NCBI GenBank assembly: GCA_027076325.1
Contig: JALTJZ010000051.1
Coordinates: 37,803 to 101,802 of the forward strand
Length of the DNA stretch: 64,000 bases
Origin: Chromatiales bacterium
GTDB taxonomy: Bacteria > Pseudomonadota > Gammaproteobacteria > UBA6429 > Thiohalophilaceae
Reading direction: 5' to 3'
Shown: positions 1-11,285 of the stretch, piece by piece
Numbering within the stretch: the stretch's first letter is position 1
Layout of the letters: every line of letters begins with the position of its first letter
The notes under the pieces: model-generated
The model's input: the letters and a program-made list of their open reading frames with translations, nothing else
What the model was told of the DNA's origin: nothing
Database searches by the model: none
Program-made: the position numbers and the translations under genes

Positions 1-3
1 GGG

Positions 4-91
4 CGATAAAGGTGCCGGAGGGATTAAATTTTAATCATATCTACGTTCGATAAAGGTGCCGGAGGGATTAAATTTTAATCATATCTACGTT
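4..91. repeat. Two tandem copies of a 44-bp repeat
   Basis: Copies at 4-47 and 48-91 are identical. Each contains a perfect 15-base palindrome, GATTAAA-T-TTTAATC, at 22-36 and 66-80. Positions 1-3 do not continue the repeat leftwards, so the array appears to have only these two units, although the window edge prevents certainty. No T-run or coding sequence is associated with it. Confidence 0.9.
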
Positions 92-323
92 TATGTTATT
101 AGGGAAGAAGGGGGGGCGAGTATCATATTGTCTGGTTGGGTTTGAGTGCCTGTACTCTGGTGTATGCCTAAGCAGTATATTGAGTCCAGGGTTAGTGTGC
201 TGGTTGTTATATTGCGCTTTTGGCAGTTTGCCGTAGCCGTAAAAAAAGCGCATAAAACGTAAAAGGGCGTTCCCTTAATGAGTTTTTAACTAAAACCAGG
301 TATGGTTGAAAATGGATGTTATG
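92..323. other. Non-coding stretch downstream of the M14 gene
   Basis: No convincing gene lies between the window start and the stop of the minus-strand M14 hydrolase at 324. The only structure seen is the tandem repeat at 4-91 and a weak 5-bp hairpin (AAGGG/CCCTT, about 263-276) that could terminate transcription arriving from the right. The minus-strand open frame here is low-complexity and runs into the palindromic repeat, so I do not call it. Confidence 0.5.
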
Positions 324-1328
324 CTATAATGGATACCTTTCCATTAAATAACACAAACAATCCTGGCGTATCACTTTTTCATTCAACGTCAACATGGCAG
401 GCATTACCGGTTTTTTAGTTCGTATTTCATTGTTGCTATAGTCAAACAATTCTTCGCCAATATTAATGCCGTCATTATTCCACACATTCAGGTGAATGGG
501 TTGCTCGCTATGAAGTTTACCTAGTCGTGTGCCGGTTTCTATTTCTTTAAAATTCATATGGTCGATATTTTTATCAAAACAGATATGGCAATGCTTTCCA
601 TTAAAGCTAAAGCTGGCCTGTTCGGGTATTTTCACAATGGCAATGGTATGGAACAGGTCAATATCCTGTTTTACTATCGGGTGTTGCGGCAGTTCTGATA
701 AATGCAGTGCCGCATCGATATATTCAAAGGCATGGTCAACCGAGGTGCGTTCGCCAACCTGGCCACACTCGATCGTGACCGAAGGACATATATCTGCGAA
801 GGCTTGTGATTGTACCCCGAGTGGCCGGGTAAAATAAACGATAGTACGACTGAATAACCTGGCCAGATGGAAGAATGCATTTTCACATTTATTAATACAG
901 GCATAATGCGGGTTTAAACCAGTGTTGTTGTGGATATCGATACTGGCAAACACGTTACGGTTACGCATGTCGTCTTTTATTTGTTGCATCATCATGGTTT
1001 CGTCACTGCTGGCTTGTTCGGTTCCCGGCCAGGTACGATTGTAATCAGGTTGTTGTTCGAGTCGGCGCAACCCTTTTTGTGCGGCTTTTACATTGCCAAT
1101 AAAAAAACTAAAGCTGCGTGGTAGTGCTTGTTCCTTGTATTTTATTAATAGTTTTTGTATGGCTTGCAAGCCAGTAGTTTCATTGCCGTGTAATAAGGTA
1201 GATACAAACAGGGGTTCTTTATGCCGGCCTTCCAGGTGGAAAAGTGTTGGGCCAGTTAAAATCGTATGTAACTTTGTTGAGTCAACCGTTAAAAATTTTT
1301 CTGGGACTTCGGTAAGTGTTGTTAGCAT
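324..1328 (-). CDS. M14-family zinc hydrolase, succinylglutamate desuccinylase/aspartoacylase-like
   Basis: This 334-residue protein carries the first zinc-binding motif of the M14/aspartoacylase fold (LLHGNETTG, H47 and E50) and a later SIDIHNNTG segment that probably supplies the second zinc histidine. Family members remove acyl or amino-acid groups from small amide substrates such as N-succinylglutamate; the substrate here is unknown. I prefer the ATG at 1328, which follows the upstream gene's stop (TAA at 1332-1330) by one base. The longer reading from 1379 would overlap that gene by 50 bp, and the start here matches where family members usually begin. It is probably co-transcribed with the GCS2-type ligase before it, suggesting an amide ligase paired with an amide hydrolase. 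It is not in an arginine-succinyltransferase (ast) cluster, so AstE proper is unlikely. Confidence 0.8.
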   Translation of the reverse strand: MLTTLTEVPEKFLTVDSTKLHTILTGPTLFHLEGRHKEPLFVSTLLHGNETTGLQAIQKLLIKYKEQALPRSFSFFIGNVKAAQKGLRRLEQQPDYNRTWPGTEQASSDETMMMQQIKDDMRNRNVFASIDIHNNTGLNPHYACINKCENAFFHLARLFSRTIVYFTRPLGVQSQAFADICPSVTIECGQVGERTSVDHAFEYIDAALHLSELPQHPIVKQDIDLFHTIAIVKIPEQASFSFNGKHCHICFDKNIDHMNFKEIETGTRLGKLHSEQPIHLNVWNNDGINIGEELFDYSNNEIRTKKPVMPAMLTLNEKVIRQDCLCYLMERYPL

Positions 1329-1329
1329 T

Positions 1330-2769
1330 TTATATTGACCATGTGTGTACAGGTTTGGCGGTATTTTGTTGTTCGGCATAAGCGGCAGTGAGCTGTTGCA
1401 TGTTGCAGGCCTGTTTTTTTAAATAGTTGCGTTGCCAATTAGCACCATGTTGTTCACTTTCTACACGTTGTCGTATTATGTCTAGATAATAATTAATATC
1501 ATCAAAGGCAATCTCCATCTGTTGTAAACCCTGTTCTGCGTTAGATAGTAATTGTTTTGTTAATAAATTTTTCATTTTTCCTGTGTAGCCATTGAGCCAC
1601 TTTATATTTGCCTGCAGGCTTGATCTGGCAGCGTTATAAAAGTTATCTTTTGCTGTGCTAAATGGAATTTCATGTTCGGGTGGCGAGGCTAATTGTGTAA
1701 GGTAATTTGCCAGGCCATAATAAAAAGCGGCATTGGCTATACCATCGACAATGGTGGGGCCTGCTGGAATAACCCGGTGCTCGATTCGCACATGGGGTTG
1801 CTTTGTTGTTTCGTCAAAGCCAATTAAAGGGCGGTTCCATCGCCAGATAGTACCATTGTGTAAACGTAAATATTTAAGCTGGTGAATTTTCTCTTTATAG
1901 CTTGTTGGTAATAAAACAGGGTAGTGATCAATGTTTTCCTGAAAGACCGACATCAGTGATTGTTTGGCATAGTCTGAGCCAAAGCTTACCCGCCTGGTCG
2001 GGCCAAAGGCAGCATCGTTAAAGCCGCCTACTTCAACCGCCTGTTCAAATAACGGGATGCGAGTTTCATCCCAGAGATCTTTGCCAAACAAAAAAGGCGA
2101 GTTAGCTGCAACAGCAACGGTTGCCGCCGATGCCAGTATGCTGGCGTTATAGGCACGGACTGATTGTTTTACCGGAATTTGCCAGTGTAGCTGGAAGGAT
2201 GTAGTTGCTGATTCCAGCATGACATCATGGTGTTGTGTTGTTAAATGATCATGACCTACAATATCAAGCTGTAACGGTTTACCTTTTCGTTGTGCCAGTA
2301 CCTGTTTATTAAGTGCATAGTACCGCTTCATGTTTGACATGTTTTTAAGTACAAGTTGTTCGTCGGTAACGCTAGGTAAGATGCCAGTCATAACAAGTGA
2401 AGCATTGAAACTGGCAGCGACGTCGGTGCAATGTTGCCAACTTTTTTCCAGCGATGCTTGCAATCGTGATAAGGCATAGCCACGTAAATCTTCGGGTTTA
2501 CCATTGAGTTCTATATTAAAGCGTGACAGTTCAGGTGACATTAAATGATTGTCGAGTCTTTTTAAAAAGCTATCGTTTAATGGGGTTGGATTGGCATTTT
2601 TATCCACTAACCAGACTTCAAGTTCGAAGCCTGCTTTTGGAGCCTGGGCTGAAAATTGCCCCTGAGCAAACCAGTTGGCTAATAGCTCGTTTTCCTGTTG
2701 CAGGTGTTGTTGATAGTTTGCAAAATCTTGCGCAGAAAAATGCACTGCATCTATTTCTTCACCCATCAC
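1330..2769 (-). CDS. Glutamate-cysteine ligase family 2 (GCS2-like) protein
   Basis: The 479-residue product resembles the GCS2 branch of carboxylate-amine ligases, which couple glutamate to an amine using ATP. The N-terminal FELEVWLVD element is the usual glutamate/metal-binding start of the fold. An ELNGKPEDLRG segment, a central histidine-rich region (VGHDHLTTQHHD) and the later RIEHRVIPAGPT segment also fit. I recognise the family but not the substrate: it may make gamma-glutamylcysteine or ligate glutamate to another amine. It is divergent from accA across a 186-bp spacer and is followed with no gap by an M14 amide hydrolase. A methionine one codon into the ORF is an equally possible start. 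Confidence 0.75.
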   Translation of the reverse strand: MMGEEIDAVHFSAQDFANYQQHLQQENELLANWFAQGQFSAQAPKAGFELEVWLVDKNANPTPLNDSFLKRLDNHLMSPELSRFNIELNGKPEDLRGYALSRLQASLEKSWQHCTDVAASFNASLVMTGILPSVTDEQLVLKNMSNMKRYYALNKQVLAQRKGKPLQLDIVGHDHLTTQHHDVMLESATTSFQLHWQIPVKQSVRAYNASILASAATVAVAANSPFLFGKDLWDETRIPLFEQAVEVGGFNDAAFGPTRRVSFGSDYAKQSLMSVFQENIDHYPVLLPTSYKEKIHQLKYLRLHNGTIWRWNRPLIGFDETTKQPHVRIEHRVIPAGPTIVDGIANAAFYYGLANYLTQLASPPEHEIPFSTAKDNFYNAARSSLQANIKWLNGYTGKMKNLLTKQLLSNAEQGLQQMEIAFDDINYYLDIIRQRVESEQHGANWQRNYLKKQACNMQQLTAAYAEQQNTAKPVHTWSI

Positions 2770-2885
2770 TATTCGTTCCGTGGTTTGTTTGCTTTAAGTC
2801 TAGCGGTATTTTATTATTTTTCTATTGCAGAATTTGAGGATGAGTGTCTTGTTATCATTATAAAAAGAGGTTATCTTGTCGATAG

Positions 2886-2915
2886 TCGACCCAAACGGTA
2901 AAAGTGCTATATAAT
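2886..2915 (+). promoter_or_regulatory. Candidate sigma-70 promoter for accA-tilS
   Basis: A perfect TATAAT at 2910-2915 lies about 40 bases before the accA ATG. An 18-base spacer separates it from a weak -35 match, TCGACC, at 2886-2891. It sits in the spacer between the divergent GCS2-like gene and accA. The assignment rests on motif match only. Confidence 0.45.
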
Positions 2916-2955
2916 AGTAATTATTCCAGGATAATTTAAAAAGTAATTAAAAATC

Positions 2956-3921
2956 ATGAACTTAAACTTTCTAGACTTTGAACAACCGATTGCTGAACTC
3001 GAAGCCAAAATTGAAGAGCTGCGTTATGTTGGTTCGGATAATGAAATTAATATCGCAGAAGAAATTACCCGTCTTCAGGGTAAAAGCCGTGAATTAACGG
3101 AGTCCATATTCAGTAATTTAAAGGCAGCGCAAATTTCGCAATTATCCCGACACCCACAGCGGCCTTACTTTTTAGATTATATTGAGCGTATTTTTACCGA
3201 TTTTGAAGAATTGCATGGTGACCGGGCTTTTAAAGACGATTATGCGATTGTGGGCGGCATTGCGCGCATTGAAAATATGCCGGTGATGATTATTGGCCAG
3301 CAAAAAGGCCGCGATACAACTGAAAAAGTAAAACGTAATTTTGGTATGCCACGCCCGGAAGGCTATCGTAAAGCGTTGCGTTTAATGAAAATGGCTGAGC
3401 AATTTAAATTACCGGTTTTAACGTTTATTGACACACCCGGTGCTTACCCGGGGATTGGCGCAGAAGAGCGTAACCAGAGTGAAGCGATTGCGCGTAATCT
3501 GCTGGAAATGTCTGAACTTAAAACGCCCATTATCAGCACAGTGATTGGTGAAGGTGGTTCGGGTGGTGCCCTGGCTATTGGCGTTGCCGATAGAACTTTA
3601 ATGTTGCAATACAGTACCTACTCGGTTATTTCACCGGAAGGCTGTGCCACTATTTTATGGAAGAGCGCGGACAAAGCCAGTGAAGCGGCCGAAGCAATGG
3701 GTTTAACCGCGCAACGTTTAAAAGAACTGGATCTGGTCGATGGCATTGTTGAAGAGCCACTTGGTGGTGCACACCGTGATCACGACAGGGTAGCTCAATC
3801 ACTTAAGCAAACATTAGTTGAGCAGCTGGCTTATTTAAAAACCATTCCTCTGGATAAGCTACTAGAAGATCGTTACCAGCATTTAATGGCGATTGGTAAT
3901 TTTGAAGAAAAAAGCGCTTAA
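2956..3921 (+). CDS. accA: Acetyl-CoA carboxylase carboxyltransferase subunit alpha
   Basis: This is the alpha subunit of the carboxyltransferase that moves the carboxyl group from biotin-BCCP to acetyl-CoA, giving malonyl-CoA for fatty-acid synthesis; it works in the cytoplasm with AccD. At 321 residues it has the usual length. It begins with the typical NFLDFEQPI segment and contains the crotonase-fold motifs [20 protein letters not shown] and [12 protein letters not shown]. The stop overlaps the tilS start (TAATG), so the two are translationally coupled. accA followed by tilS is a common gammaproteobacterial order. Confidence 0.97.
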   Translation: MNLNFLDFEQPIAELEAKIEELRYVGSDNEINIAEEITRLQGKSRELTESIFSNLKAAQISQLSRHPQRPYFLDYIERIFTDFEELHGDRAFKDDYAIVGGIARIENMPVMIIGQQKGRDTTEKVKRNFGMPRPEGYRKALRLMKMAEQFKLPVLTFIDTPGAYPGIGAEERNQSEAIARNLLEMSELKTPIISTVIGEGGSGGALAIGVADRTLMLQYSTYSVISPEGCATILWKSADKASEAAEAMGLTAQRLKELDLVDGIVEEPLGGAHRDHDRVAQSLKQTLVEQLAYLKTIPLDKLLEDRYQHLMAIGNFEEKSA

Positions 3922-5288
3922 TGCTCACAGTCGAATCGTTCTGGCACGACTTATCTAAACTTCATTTCCCCTATAAGCAAGTAGACGCAGATTACCTGCT
4001 TGCTTATAGTGGCGGCATTGACTCCCATGTGTTATTGCACTTACTTGTCGAGTTAAAAAAACGTAACCACATTAACAACCTGAGTGTTGTACACATCAAC
4101 CACCAACTATATGCAGACTCGTCACAATGGGTTGAGCATTGTGTGCAACAGTGTCAGCAATACCAGCTACAGTGTGATGTGATTGATGTCGTCGTGGATA
4201 AAAACGCCGCTTCAGGGTTAGAAGCGGCTGCTCGACAGGCTCGTTATTCAGCTTTTAAAACACTGGTAACCGATAAAACATTTTTACTTACTGCTCAGCA
4301 TGCCGATGATCAGGCAGAAACATTTTTGTTACAAAGTTTACGCGGTGGTGGTGTAAGTGGCCTGGCAGCCATGCCAGCAATTAAACCGTTTGCAAAAGGC
4401 TGTTTGAGTCGGCCATTGTTATTGGTAAGCCAACAGGATATTGTTGATTATGCCAAACGAAACAATTTAAGCTGGCTCGATGATCCATCAAATAATGATA
4501 CAAACTTTGATCGTAATTATTTAAGACAACAGGTTGTGCCTGTTTTAAAACAGCGTTGGCCGTCTCTTCATAAAACCTTTGCTCGCGTTACCCAACACCA
4601 GGCTGAAAATAAAAAACTCATTACTGAACTGGCACAACTGGATTTACAACAGCTTGATGCGGCAAATAATACGCTTTCCATTTTACATTTAAGTGCTCTT
4701 TCACCACATCGGCAAAAAAATGTTTTACGTTACTGGCTGCATAACATCAATAATTTAAGTATGCCCGATGCAACGCATTTAATGCGAATTCTAAATGAAG
4801 TGCTTCCAGCAGCAGAAGATACCCAGCCCTGCGTGAGTTGGGGCAATGCTATTGTTCGGCGCTATCAGAACAAACTTTATGCTGACAGGGTGGATGTAGA
4901 CATGTTCCCCGAGGCTGAAAACTTAAACTGGATAGCGGAAAAGCGCTACCGCTTTGGTACAAAATTACTGATAACTGAACAGTGCACGGGACAGGGTTTA
5001 AGTGTTCGGCAATTGCAGTCTAAAAGCGTGACGATTCGTTTTCGCCAGGGTGGGGAAACGTGTTGTCCACAAGGGCGGGGGCCACACCAGCATAAGCTGA
5101 AGAAATTATTTCAGGAGTGGCAGGTTCCACCATGGCAACGCAATCACATTCCCCTGATTTATGTTGACAGTGTACTGGCGCAGGTTGTGGGTTACTGTGT
5201 TTGCGAGCCTTTTGCTGTTAAGGATGAGGAACCCGGTTATCTTATTCGGTTTACTGATATTGAGCAGGCTATTACCAAACCATTTTAG
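3921..5288 (+). CDS. tilS: tRNA(Ile)-lysidine synthase
   Basis: TilS attaches lysine to C34 of the CAU-anticodon tRNA-Ile, so that it reads AUA codons and accepts isoleucine. The ATP-pyrophosphatase P-loop SGGIDS is at residues 30-35, followed by the N-type PPase core (HINHQL, AQHADDQAETFLLQ). The middle and C-terminal substrate-binding domains follow, with the typical RFRQGGE and HKLKKLFQEWQVPPW segments. The 455-residue length is normal for the E. coli-type enzyme. It overlaps accA by one base. The 223-bp spacer after it has no clear terminator. Confidence 0.95.
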   Translation: MLTVESFWHDLSKLHFPYKQVDADYLLAYSGGIDSHVLLHLLVELKKRNHINNLSVVHINHQLYADSSQWVEHCVQQCQQYQLQCDVIDVVVDKNAASGLEAAARQARYSAFKTLVTDKTFLLTAQHADDQAETFLLQSLRGGGVSGLAAMPAIKPFAKGCLSRPLLLVSQQDIVDYAKRNNLSWLDDPSNNDTNFDRNYLRQQVVPVLKQRWPSLHKTFARVTQHQAENKKLITELAQLDLQQLDAANNTLSILHLSALSPHRQKNVLRYWLHNINNLSMPDATHLMRILNEVLPAAEDTQPCVSWGNAIVRRYQNKLYADRVDVDMFPEAENLNWIAEKRYRFGTKLLITEQCTGQGLSVRQLQSKSVTIRFRQGGETCCPQGRGPHQHKLKKLFQEWQVPPWQRNHIPLIYVDSVLAQVVGYCVCEPFAVKDEEPGYLIRFTDIEQAITKPF

Positions 5289-5496
5289 AAAAAAATGTCA
5301 AAAATCAGCACTTTGTGGGCTTTTACGATTGCATCAAATTAAGAAAACGCGCAAAATACAATGCCAGAATAAATAAATCTTATTTTATTCGACAATTATT
5401 TTATCTTGCTATTTTGTTATGTAAATTAGTAACTTAGCAGAAAATTCAATATTATACATAGCATGCCTTTGGCAGGTATGGTGTTTTTGATTCTAA

Positions 5497-7134
<1,638 letters not shown>

Positions 7135-7208
7135 GATTTTACAAGCAGGTAATTGAAGTGCATCAAATAAAATGGTTTATTTGATTGTTAAGATGAAAGA
7201 CAACATGA

Positions 7209-8501
<1,293 letters not shown>

Positions 8502-8506
8502 ATGAG

Positions 8507-8785
8507 ATGCCAACGCGCTACCTTGCCATTTTATTATCCATCTTATTCATATTGCTTCAATATGATTTATGGATTGGTGAAGGCAGTATACCGGCAGCCT
8601 GGAAACTGGAACAAACAATAAAATTACAACAACGCCAAAACGAAAGAATAAAAAAGCGCAACAATGCACTGGACGCAGAAGTTAAAGACCTAAAATCGGG
8701 TTTGCAGGCAATTGAAGAACGAGCGCGTAGTGAATTGGGTATGATTAAGGAAGATGAAACATTCTTTCAGGTTATCGAAAAATAG
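8507..8785 (+). CDS. ftsB: Cell division protein FtsB
   Basis: FtsB is a small bitopic inner-membrane protein that forms the FtsQLB divisome subcomplex and helps activate septal peptidoglycan synthesis. The 92-residue product has one membrane segment at about residues 5-21, then a periplasmic coiled coil rich in Gln, Lys and Glu (about 30-72), and a conserved end with ARSELGMIKEDETFFQV. Its position directly after eno and before ispD is the usual gammaproteobacterial arrangement. Confidence 0.93.
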   Translation: MPTRYLAILLSILFILLQYDLWIGEGSIPAAWKLEQTIKLQQRQNERIKKRNNALDAEVKDLKSGLQAIEERARSELGMIKEDETFFQVIEK

Positions 8786-8796
8786 TTTAAGCTGTT

Positions 8797-8816
8797 ATAC
8801 CCGCAGAGGCGGGTAT
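8797..8816. repeat. Short hairpin repeat (ATACCCGC type)
   Basis: A perfect inverted repeat, ATACCCGC around a 4-base loop (AGAG), is followed by TCCAG. It resembles the hairpins at 29391-29409 and 31928-31955 and the degenerate copy at 42226-42303. It lies between ftsB and ispD. A T-run occurs only about 20 bases further on (around 8838), so a terminator role is uncertain. Confidence 0.7.
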
Positions 8817-8849
8817 CCAGGCATATATTAAAAGCCTTTTTTTATTCTT

Positions 8850-8917
8850 TCACGGAGCAATCTTGATAGAGTATGTTGATTGCCAAGAAGGTTGCCACGC
8901 TATTGTTCGCAATGACA
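8850..8917. repeat. Degenerate copy of the GCGAGCGATAGCG hairpin repeat
   Basis: The right arm, GTTGCCACGCTATTGTTCGC plus AATGACA (8891-8917), matches the right arm of the better-preserved copies at 33876-33945 and 35115-35219. The left arm is reduced to a GGAGCAATCTTGATAG-like remnant. It fills the ftsB-ispD spacer and ends just before the ispD start. Confidence 0.65.
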
Positions 8918-8924
8918 AGAGTGA

Positions 8925-9665
8925 ATGTATAAAATTATGAGCAATTCAACAAGCACACCAAAAATTTGGGCCATCATACCCGCCGCTGGCATCGGTAGCC
9001 GTGTTGGTGCGGCGATGCCTAAGCAATATATTCGTGTTAATGGCCTCAGTGTAATTGAACATACGCTGGATAAACTGGCGGCATGCAAGGTGTTTAATAA
9101 AATTATTGTGGCGTTATCGCCTGATGATGAATATTTTATCAATTTGTCGACAGTCAATGTGCATCCGATCCGGATTGTTGAAGGAGGGGCGGAGCGTAGT
9201 GATTCAGTTTTATCTGCTTTGGACTATTTAAAAACAATCGCTGATGATGACGACTGGGTTTTAGTTCATGATGCTGCACGTCCTTGTGTGCCGGTTGACG
9301 ATATTATTCGTTTAATCGAAAAACTTAAAACACATACAGTGGGTGGTATTTTAGGGTTACCCGTTCGCGATACAATGAAACGCGTTTCTGTTGGCAATAA
9401 ATCATCACAGGAAATTTTGTCGACTGAAAACAGGGAAAATCTCTGGCATGCTTTAACACCACAAATGTTTCGAATTGGCACTTTACATAATGCGCTAATG
9501 GAATGTCAGAATAAAAAAATAATCGTTACCGATGAAGCCTCTGCGATAGAACAGATAGGCTTAAAACCCATTATGGTTGAAGGCCATAGTTGTAATATAA
9601 AAATCACACAGCCAGATGATTTGCAACTGGCAGCATTTTACCTGGGTCAACAGGAATTAAATTAA
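8925..9665 (+). CDS. ispD: 2-C-methyl-D-erythritol 4-phosphate cytidylyltransferase
   Basis: IspD couples CTP to methylerythritol phosphate in the non-mevalonate isoprenoid pathway. The nucleotidyltransferase signature AIIPAAGIGSRVGAAMPKQY is near the N-terminus, and VLVHDAARPCV and TEASAIE-like (TDEASAIEQIG) motifs follow. The length is 246 residues from 8925, or 242 from the ATG at 8937 (MSNSTST); the AAGAGTGA upstream is not ideally spaced for either, and 8937 gives a more typical N-terminus. It is followed after 10 bp by ispF, the enzyme two steps later in the pathway. Confidence 0.95.
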   Translation: MYKIMSNSTSTPKIWAIIPAAGIGSRVGAAMPKQYIRVNGLSVIEHTLDKLAACKVFNKIIVALSPDDEYFINLSTVNVHPIRIVEGGAERSDSVLSALDYLKTIADDDDWVLVHDAARPCVPVDDIIRLIEKLKTHTVGGILGLPVRDTMKRVSVGNKSSQEILSTENRENLWHALTPQMFRIGTLHNALMECQNKKIIVTDEASAIEQIGLKPIMVEGHSCNIKITQPDDLQLAAFYLGQQELN

Positions 9666-9675
9666 CAGGTGGTAA

Positions 9676-10164
9676 ATGGATATTAGAATAGGAAATGGAT
9701 TCGACGCACATAAGTTTGCGGATGCAATTAATCATGGTGATGCCATCATATTAGGTGGTGTGAGTATCCCGCATGCAAAGAGTTTGTTAGCGCATTCAGA
9801 TGGCGATGTGGTTTTGCATGCTTTATGCGATGCGATTTTAGGCGCATTGGCAATGGGCGATATCGGTAAACACTTCCCGGATAGTAGTGATGAATTTAAA
9901 AATGTAGATAGTCGTATTTTATTGCGCCATGTTGTTGTATTAATGAAAGCAGACGGTTATCAAATACAAAATGTCGATATTACCATTATTGCGCAAACAC
10001 CCAAAATGGCACCGCATATCAGCAATATGAAAAACAACATTGCAGCCGATTTACAAACAGACAAGTCAAACGTTAATATTAAAGCCACCACAACTGAAGG
10101 CATGGGGTTCACTGGTCGCGGTGAAGGCATTGCTGTTCAGGCGAGTGTGTTGATTAAGAAATAA
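9676..10164 (+). CDS. ispF: 2-C-methyl-D-erythritol 2,4-cyclodiphosphate synthase
   Basis: IspF cyclises CDP-methylerythritol 2-phosphate with loss of CMP in the MEP isoprenoid pathway. The 162-residue protein has the zinc-binding start GNGFDAHKF (D10, H12), the ILGGVSIPH segment, [20 protein letters not shown] and the C-terminal [15 protein letters not shown] motif, all typical. It is packed between ispD (10 bp) and truD (3 bp), so one operon is likely. Confidence 0.97.
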   Translation: MDIRIGNGFDAHKFADAINHGDAIILGGVSIPHAKSLLAHSDGDVVLHALCDAILGALAMGDIGKHFPDSSDEFKNVDSRILLRHVVVLMKADGYQIQNVDITIIAQTPKMAPHISNMKNNIAADLQTDKSNVNIKATTTEGMGFTGRGEGIAVQASVLIKK

Positions 10165-10167
10165 TTT

Positions 10168-11193
10168 ATGAGCCTCCATTTTTCGTCACTGGCTTATGCT
10201 TATGGTCTACCGGTAGCCTCTGGACAACTAAAACAATCCCCCGAAGATTTTATCGTAACTGAACAACTTAGCTTTGAACCTTCCGATGAGGGTGAGCATT
10301 TATTTGTCTCCATTAAAAAGACGGGGCTGAATACTTTAGATGTTGTTGAACAACTTGCAAAACACTTCCATATCCATCCTCGTCATATTGCGTATGCAGG
10401 CTTAAAAGATAAAAATGCTGTTACAACGCAATGGTTTTGTTTTCCTTTTCCGATAAAATCCATACCTGATTACAAAGATCTGGAATCTGAATTTATTACT
10501 GTTGTTGATGCGGTTCGTAATACCAAAAAACTAAAACGGGGCGCAATAAAACGAAACAACTTTAAAATTATATTACGCAATCTGGAAGGTAATATTTCGA
10601 GTGTTGAAAAGCGAATTAAATTAATAAAAGAACAGGGTGCACCTAATTATTTTGGTGCGCAACGCTTTGGCCATAATGAGAATAATCTGGTTAATGCGAG
10701 CAAATTATTTTCCGGAAAAATAAAATGCAGTCGCAATAAAAAGAGCATTTACCTGTCAGCAGCACGAAGTTTTTTATTTAATGAAATAGTTTCGCAACGT
10801 GTAAAAGACAAAACATGGAATAAGCTATTGGATGGTGATGTGGCCAGTTTAAATGCCAGCCGCAGTTTTTTTATTATAGAAAAGGTAGATGCAGATTTGC
10901 AATTACGACTACAACACGGTGATATTCATCCCAGCGCTGCCTTGTGGGGTAAAGGGGAACTGGAAACACAGTTTAAAGTAAAAAAATTAGAAGAAACAAT
11001 AGTCAATTATAATCTGGAATTTGCCAATGGCCTGGTTAAACAAGGTTTGCAACAGGATCGCCGTGCAACTCGCGTGCTGGTTCCCGATCTGGAGTATCAA
11101 CTGGATGACGATAACCTGAAACTTGAATTTTCTTTACCCAGTGGCACTTATGCAACTTGTGTATTGCGGGAAATCCTGGATATTAAAGGATAG
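10168..11193 (+). CDS. truD: tRNA pseudouridine(13) synthase TruD
   Basis: TruD converts U13 of tRNA-Glu to pseudouridine. The family signature YAGLKDKNAVTTQWF is present, with the catalytic aspartate D81 in GLKDKNA. A second conserved block, APNYFGAQRFGHNENNL, and the C-terminal LPSGTYATCVLREI segment complete the family pattern. The length of 341 residues is normal. It is the last gene of the eno-ftsB-ispD-ispF-truD run here. In many relatives surE and pcm follow directly, but here they lie 8.6 kb further on, beyond the sigma/CHAT block and a Smr gene. Confidence 0.95.
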   Translation: MSLHFSSLAYAYGLPVASGQLKQSPEDFIVTEQLSFEPSDEGEHLFVSIKKTGLNTLDVVEQLAKHFHIHPRHIAYAGLKDKNAVTTQWFCFPFPIKSIPDYKDLESEFITVVDAVRNTKKLKRGAIKRNNFKIILRNLEGNISSVEKRIKLIKEQGAPNYFGAQRFGHNENNLVNASKLFSGKIKCSRNKKSIYLSAARSFLFNEIVSQRVKDKTWNKLLDGDVASLNASRSFFIIEKVDADLQLRLQHGDIHPSAALWGKGELETQFKVKKLEETIVNYNLEFANGLVKQGLQQDRRATRVLVPDLEYQLDDDNLKLEFSLPSGTYATCVLREILDIKG

Positions 11194-11230
11194 TATATCA
11201 TGCAAAAGTCAAACCCCGTCTTGCTACTGT

Positions 11231-11256
11231 GGAACGGACAGTATAGAAATACGATA
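11231..11256 (+). promoter_or_regulatory. Candidate ECF-type promoter upstream of the sigma/CHAT operon
   Basis: GGAAC at 11231-11235 is separated by 16 bases from CGATA at 11252-11256, the layout expected for extracytoplasmic-function sigma factors, 30 bases before the sigma gene's ATG. If real it would allow autoregulation by the encoded factor. A sigma-70 reading of the same DNA (TTGCTA, 17 bases, TAGAAA) is also possible, so the call is tentative. Confidence 0.35.
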
Positions 11257-11285
11257 TAACTAAATATGGATTGTCTGGTGCAGTG

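Noticed and set aside
4-91. Possible CRISPR array
   Set aside because: The two 44-bp copies are directly adjacent, with no spacer between them, and no cas gene is nearby.
68-253. Minus-strand 61-residue open frame near the window start
   Set aside because: It begins in non-conserved DNA, runs into the palindromic tandem repeat and has low-complexity composition with no recognisable motif or Shine-Dalgarno sequence.
319-330. Extended -10 promoter (TGCTATAAT) reading antisense into the M14 gene
   Set aside because: No -35 element is found at proper spacing and no gene follows on that strand; a chance match in A+T-rich DNA is likely.
8925-9665. Transposon activity around ispD suggested by the flanking repeats
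   Set aside because: The repeats are short non-coding hairpins, and ispD itself is intact in its normal operon position.
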